Part shown: positions 58,680 through 64,000 of the stretch, piece by piece
Layout of the letters: each line of letters starts with the position of its first letter
How positions within the stretch are numbered: the first letter of the stretch is position 1
Assembly: GCA_963693085.1 (NCBI GenBank)
Contig: OY856410.1
Coordinates: 883,892,335 to 883,956,334 of the forward strand
DNA: 64,000 nucleotides
Source: Alisma plantago-aquatica
Taxonomy: Eukaryota; Streptophyta; Magnoliopsida; Alismatales; Alismataceae
Reading direction: 5' to 3'
The notes under the pieces: generated by a model
The model's input: only the letters and a program-made list of their open reading frames with translations
Told to the model about the DNA's origin: nothing
The model's database searches: none
Translations under genes and position numbers: made by a program

Positions 58680-59125
58680 CACCTTTTTCATCCTTATAAA
58701 ACTTTGTTGTGATGTACATGGAAGTGTCAATTTACTTTAAATTCTCCATACAAAGAATTTGAAGAGTTCACTGACGTATTAATTTGGTTGATGTGTTCCT
58801 ATACTTAGTTCTCCTGATTTGGAATCCTAAGAAGAATGTAATATCCCAAACAATGATTATTTTAAATTCACTCTAAACAAGGGAACTAAAATCCTTACAA
58901 ATATCTAGTTTTGTAGCAAAAAAATAATATCAACAACAAATGAATGACAAGAATATTATTAAAATTTTGTTCTAAAAAGAGAGTAGAACCATCTATTACC
59001 ATGACATAGCCATTATCTACAAAGAAGGTCACTAGTTTATCATACCAAGCTCTAGGAAGGTTGATCCACATAGACTTCCTCCTCTTTCTTTATTTGAAAA
59101 CACACTTTTAATATCCATCTAAAAA
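58680..59125 (-). pseudogene. Copia reverse transcriptase with an internal deletion
   Basis: The minus strand reads DIKSVF (about 59100-59119), then EEVYVDQPS (59056-59082). It then jumps directly to RAWYDKLVTFFVDNGYV (about 58995-59050). In intact elements about 25 residues (GFED-KFPNHVYKL-KALYGLKQAP) lie between VDQPP and RAWYD, so roughly 75 bp are missing. A decayed stretch at about 58860-58930 corresponds to the LLVQIYVDDIIFG palm motif, but the catalytic YVDD is gone. Confidence 0.75.
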
Positions 59126-60039
59126 AAGAAAATTCATATGACTAGCAAAGGCAAGTGACATACAAAGAGATTCTAATCATGCTACCAATGTATAAATCTC
59201 AGCAAAATGAAAACCTTCTTATAGATTTTACCCTTGTGATACTAACCATGCATTGTTTCTCACTACTTTATCATGTTCATATCATTTATTCTGCCAGAAC
59301 CACTTTGTGCCTATAATATTTTTACCTTTTGTCCTTGGAATAATTATTCATACTTGTTCTTATCAGACTATTCAAGCTCCTCTTTAATGGTTAAGATCCA
59401 ATATCTATCTTCAAATTCTTAATTTGTTGAGTTTGGATCCAATTTTGAAATTAAGGCTCTATTATCTTGTTCCTTGTAGGATTCTCTTAGGCTTTGTCTT
59501 CTCAAAGGGGGTATGAGCTCCTTGGGATGGTTTATTTGATAACTTCTTGATCAACCACCTTTTTTCTTCTTTCGTAGTTATGTATAATTTTTTCAGATAG
59601 GCAATCCCATCACATCCACATAGTTATAAGAAATATTCTTCAAAATAGGAGGGTTTGGTTTAAGAAATTTCACAATAATAGATTATTGTACTCTAGCATG
59701 CTCTTTATTGTAAACAAGAAAAGCTCTACTATATATACTATAAACAAGAAAGATAACTTCATAGGATTTAGCATCAAATTATCGAAGATAATTTTTGTAT
59801 TGATTACAAAAAATGGAAATAAAAAATAGGAAAGAAATATATAGTTTGAATTTGACTATGCCATAAATCATATGTCTTTTCTTGAAAAAGAGATGAGTTA
59901 AAACTTCATTTGAACAAAAACGTTGTATTTTAAACTTCAGCCAATGAAGGTTTTTGTGTGTCATATTCCAAAATCATGGTCCTTTAGATGTCTTTTAAGA
60001 ACCAATTATTCTTCTCTATAATCAAATTTTGTTGAGATG

Positions 60040-60495
60040 TTAGAGGGGAAGAGAAGTTATGTACATAAAATATCCATCACTAAAATATTCAATCAAATCA
60101 TTTCCAAATCCAAACCCTACGATAATTATAGATAGAAAGATTCTACTAGAAGCTTTATTTTCTATTATTTTATAATGAGAAAGTAAAGTTCCTACATTAT
60201 CACTTCTAGAAACAAGAACAGAAGTCCATGTATATCTAGAAAATTCATCAACAACCACAAGAAAATATTTGCTACCTTTAAGTGCCTTTGTGGACATTGG
60301 TCCAATCGAACAATATGAAGATTTTCTAGACTGGTCCCTGTGATAATAGTCCCTTTGGATTTTAAGTAAAATTTGGGCTGCTTTCCTTCTGTACAAGTTT
60401 TGAATTCCTCTTCCTTTTTGGAGTCCAACTTGGAGAGTGTTTTGACTAAGTCCTTTTTTATCAATATATTCAAAATTGATGCATATTTGCGACAT
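60040..60495 (-). pseudogene. Copia integrase, frameshifted
   Basis: Integrase inserts element cDNA. Two overlapping frames together give the domain. One frame has KDLVKTLSKLDSKKEEEF, then CTEGKQPKFYLKSKGTI (the C of the HHCC zinc-binding region and the following KGKQ-KS-FKSK text). The other has SIGPMSTKALKGSKYFLVVV, then DEFSRYTW and KIIENKASSRI (the catalytic core start with its first Asp). The switch between frames lies near 60320. The downstream core (second Asp and Glu region, PQQNGVVERKN) is not readable. HHCC histidines are lost or in a third frame. The match to copia integrase is strong, and the copy is non-functional. Confidence 0.85.
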
Positions 60496-61004
60496 CGTTC
60501 TTACCTACGTATAAGATTTTTAAAAGAAAGGCTTAAGGGAGATAATAACAATAGCATATATACTACCATTTCTACTTATTTATGTAACATTGAAGGTCAG
60601 GGAATCTAGCAAGAAACGTTCTATAGAAGTAAATAGAATGATGTATCCATTATCACATAGTTGACTAACACTAATAAAATTGTGATGTAGGCCATCCAAA
60701 AGTAATACATTCTTGATGCACAACAATCACCTACAACAAGCTAACCTATTACTTTACCTTCACCATTGTCGCTATATATGACTTAACTACCTTTACTCTT
60801 CTTAAGAGAACTGTAATAGCTTTTCACTCCCATAATGTGCTTGTAGTAAACATTATCTATAATACACTTATAAGTTTCCTATAAAGAAGAAAGACTAATT
60901 CCCATTCAAATATTTGGATATGGGGTTATCTTGGGAAACCAAACCATGTTCCTCTTGGTCTGCTTTTAGTAAAAGGACAACAATTAGAGAAGTGATACTT
61001 TTTC

Positions 61005-61283
61005 TTAAGAAATTACAATGAACTTACCTTTTGAACTAGAACATTGTATCTGTAATGTTGGAAATCCCTTTTCCTTGTTGTTCCTATTGTTACCATCATA
61101 TCCAATACCATGTATATAAATTTTTTTGGTAGCATCATGTAAGATTTCATCTAGATTCTTCCTACCCTTGAGAAACCTTTGCAAATAATCTCGAAGGAAA
61201 TGGTTATCTCGGGCAAGATAGGCAAAAATATAGGAAATTACAACACTATCATCATTAGAATGTCTAAGAAAAATTCCAATCAC
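61005..61283 (-). pseudogene. Copia gag-protease linker, short open frame
   Basis: The minus-strand frame contains FLKGRKNLDEILHDATKKIY followed by HGIGYDGNN. It corresponds to the conserved FTKG-ENL-LL-Q then K-GLGYD motif that lies between gag and protease in SIRE-type elements. The frame ends soon after. Protease itself, expected at 60.5-61.0 kb, was not recognised. Confidence 0.65.
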
Positions 61284-61899
61284 AAATATTTAGTAGAATA
61301 ATGATACATCTTAAGAGTAAGAGATACAATCTCATTTTCTCTACTTGGAAACACATATTGAAATCATAACACATTCATCTCTACAAAATTTAAATTGTAT
61401 ATTTGGTTTTGATAGTATATAGTTGACTAAGATAGACTTGCTTATCTATATGAACTCCATTTATGCCAACTCCATATCAAGGTTAAGTTCCTTAATATTG
61501 ACAACATCATCTAAAATGAAAAGACTAACATCGTTCAAGTTCATATTTTTCTATATACAAGACATCAAAAATCTTAGCTGGTTTCTTCACCTTACATGTA
61601 TGAAGAGAGACAAAAATGCAAGTTACATGTCATTTTAAACATCTATAGAGAGTTCATTTAGTTTTAAATCATGTAAGTCACCACATTCACTTGATTTTTC
61701 CATGAAGTCCATATTGAACTCATCTCATTCACTTTCACTTGACCCACTTGAGGCTTGATAAAAAAGAAAACAAGCATTTTGGGAGACCTCCCTATGCTTA
61801 TTATATTTCTTGTCCCTTCTCTTATACTTGTTCTACTCCATGTATCTATCTTCCTTCTTCTTGTGGCTCATGTGGTAGTGATTCTTATTCATATTTTGT

Positions 61900-62689
61900 C
61901 ATTCAATCATAACACTAGGAAGAGTAGGAATTAGGATTTCCCTTGGTTTACATGGATTCTTCATCACTCAGGGAGCAGTCTTCAGTGAATGAGGACTTTT
62001 TCCTTTGAAGTATTTATTTTCTTCTTCCAAGAGGACTCCTAATTTAATCTTATTCAACAACATTGGGATTAGCTTAATTGGTTTGAAGGATACCTATAAG
62101 ATCTTACACTTGAAGCTTTTAGAGGTTGGAGAAAACCTATATGATTGTCACCTTATTCTCAAAATGATAGATGATGGAGGGAAGGATCTTGGGACATTGA
62201 TATTTGGAATCCACATGCTTCCTAAGATCTCTAAAGCCATAGACTAGGGTGTATAATCTTGAGTACATCTCACCTATGTACTCAGACTTGGTCATCTTGA
62301 GAAACTCAAACTTATGTTTAAGCATGCTAATTTGTGACTCCTTCACTTGCTTCATCCCTTCATTCTTAATGAAGTGTTTTTTTACATATGTCCATTATTG
62401 TTATGAAAGAAGATATTCACTAGACTCACATGGAGAGAGGGTGTTGTGGAGGATGATAATCTCATTAGCATTAAGTTGACATCTCTTCATGGTCCTATCA
62501 TCCCATGTACTCAAGTATCACTGTGCATGATGTAGGATAGTTTAGATATATTCCACATCTCAAATGTTATGAATTAAATGTAATTTTGCATACAAGTCTT
62601 CAAATATTGGTAGTTTATGTCATCAAAGACTAATGGCTGGTGGTCTTGCCTCCCTAAAGATTGAGTGACCCAATCATGTTGTCTCCCAT
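61900..62689 (-). pseudogene. Copia gag (UBN2-type), broken
   Basis: The start is taken at ATG 62687-62689 (MGDNMIGSLNL), since gag N-terminal text follows directly: FDDINYQYLKTCMQNYI corresponds to the usual LFDGTNYAYWK-RM segment, then FEMWNI. Further on come CQLNANEIIILHNTLSP, then VKESQISMLKHKFEFLKM (62300-62355) and YIGEMYSRLYTLVYGFRDL, then CPKILPSIIYHFENKVTII, matching the RKILRSLPKSWEPKVTAI segment. A weak LIGILQTN-type segment follows, equivalent to ELIGSL-T-E. Stops occur at several points. No zinc knuckle could be read securely. Intact homologues are capsid-type proteins of SIRE/Maximus elements. Confidence 0.8.
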
Positions 62690-64000
62690 CTTGTCCAACT
62701 CGTGAGAGTACATGTTGGAGAAGACCTCACACATATACCACTTTAAGGTCTTCGAGCTCAAGAGGGGGGGTTTGAGAAACCAAACTTATTAGACAATCAA
62801 ATTACATCACAAGTAAGGTGCAATAAATAAAATAAGAAATGGAGATAGAGATTAGAAAACCACAAAGATACACAAGTATGTAGAGTGGTTCTAGCTCAAT
62901 GGTTGTGGAGATAGTTCCTAGAGAGGTCAACTTCTAAAATTTGGATAAGTACCATCTTGTGTTCAACCAAAGCAGTGTACACCAATAGATGGCCTTTTAT
63001 TCCACCAAATCAGAATATGCCAATATCCCTCTATGTATAGATTAAGAGTATCTAGATTCCTTTTCTAGGGACAAGGATCCAATGACCTTATAAAGGTCTT
63101 ACCTACCTTTACCAAGGGCTGCATGTTCTACACCCTCCTTAGTAAGGAAGAGCTTCAATCAACCTTTGTAATACAATGGGGTTGGAAGAAGGAGAAGAAA
63201 TTCAATATAGACACTTAGGACCATATCCTTTACAAGTACTGCTTTCACTCAATTTAATCAAGCAAGTGATAAAGCTCAAGGAGTGACTATACCCTCATTG
63301 AGGCACTTTCTCACAACTATAGATTAGGAGAAACTTCATGTAGATTGTATATATGGTTGAAGGTTCCTACATGCCCATAAATTTGATCATGATGAATTAT
63401 TATAATTTTTGGGGAGTAGAAAGATCTCCAACATACACATTCCAACTATATCACCCTATAAAAAATTAATTATGCATTTAAAACATCTTGGTATATAGTA
63501 CAACTAGATGAGTTTGCATGGGATAAATTTGACTGATTGCACTAGTATCACATACTAGCTAGGTAATTCATTCAAGTTTCAATTTTGAAATCTCAGTCGA
63601 TGACCTTACCTATGCATGTGGCATTTTGCTACTTAGTTGAGTTTTTCCATGGAAAACTTGACTAATGTATGTACATTGAAAAGCATGAATAGTGGCATTG
63701 ACTAGGAATATTCGGAAGATAGATATTACTATTTTAGGTTTTCCTAAATGTCCCAAATGCAACTAGAATCCATTCTAGGTCAACCTATTACATGTTTGAG
63801 AACAAGTCACATAATCATATCCATGATTTAAATCAAATATCTATAAATGATTCTATCTATTCTTTAGCTTTGATCTTTATGCATGACTTTAGTTAATTTC
63901 TCCAAATCTAGGATTTCATATTTTAGGCAATTCTAGAGTGTCTGACAATCTAGAATGATCTCAGAAGAAGAATTACACACATGAATAGAATGGTAATTAC
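62690..64000. other. Upstream side of the SIRE-like copia, unassigned
   Basis: By position this should hold the leader and 5' LTR of the minus-strand copia, but no TG/CA end or initiator-Met primer site was identified. 63749-63998 is related to 54817-55070. No gene was seen. Confidence 0.35.

Larger units (their letters stand above)
58010..62689 (-). mobile_element. Decayed SIRE/Maximus-like Ty1/copia element
   Basis: On the minus strand, traces appear in the order gag, gag-protease linker, integrase, reverse transcriptase, RNase H. All are recognisable but carry stops, frameshifts and at least one internal deletion. The coding span (about 4.7 kb) fits a copia polyprotein with losses. LTRs, primer site and polypurine tract could not be identified, so the true ends are unknown. 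It is clearly older than the copia at 33741-43086. Confidence 0.8.

Noticed and set aside
54817..63998. The two related segments taken as the LTR pair of the SIRE-like copia
   Set aside because: No TG/CA termini, primer site or polypurine tract was found, and sequence just inside the segments does not align as LTRs should.

Overview
The window is transposon-rich nuclear DNA from a flowering plant with a large genome. The evidence is nested LTR retrotransposons of Athila, chromovirus-like Ty3/gypsy and Ty1/copia types, a 5S-derived Cassandra-type TRIM, a tRNA-derived SINE, MITEs, teloboxes and many LTRs starting TG and ending CA with 5-bp target duplications. I found no intact cellular gene. 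Every coding trace belongs to a mobile element, and all are broken by stops, frameshifts or deletions. The species cannot be fixed from the sequence.

Layout. 1-2210 is the gag-protease end of an Athila-like element (+). It is cut at 2211 by a chromovirus-like element (+): LTR 2211-5285, decayed interior to 9768, second LTR from 9769. That second LTR is cut at 9990 by a minus-strand gypsy element with giant LTRs (left LTR 9991-14741, interior 14742-17329, right LTR from 17330). The right LTR carries two later insertions: a tandem array of Cassandra-like TRIMs (17937-21784) and a 3.3 kb solo LTR (23112-26386). It is lost at 28363, where a related LTR family begins (28364-43670). That one is split by a minus-strand copia element (33741-43086, target duplication CCTTG), one of whose LTRs holds a SINE. 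Next come the 3' end of a plus-strand copia of the same family (43671-45378), a Tourist-like MITE (45635-46133), a GC-rich unassigned stretch, degenerate AT-rich repeats (48.0-49.7 kb), a palindromic MITE in a TA microsatellite (51471-51865), a retroposed insert with a 12-bp target duplication (52694-53398), unassigned AT-rich DNA, and a decayed minus-strand SIRE/Maximus-like copia (about 58.0-62.7 kb).

Most notable. (1) The Cassandra-like array has eight LTRs and seven interiors arranged as an exact 1506-bp three-element higher-order repeat. The left copy of the host LTR still shows the empty insertion site. (2) At 25629-25794 five successive hairpins have different stems but the same 16-nt loop pattern. 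(3) The giant LTR has about 26 minisatellite units, each able to form a CAGG-ATTGG/CCAAT-CTG hairpin, with stems kept and loops varying. (4) The copia LTR has an array of palindromes close to TGAACCGATCGGTTCA just upstream of its TATA box.

There are no operons or pathways to describe. The relations between features are those of nested insertion, which gives a relative order of events. All coordinates and alignments were made by eye.
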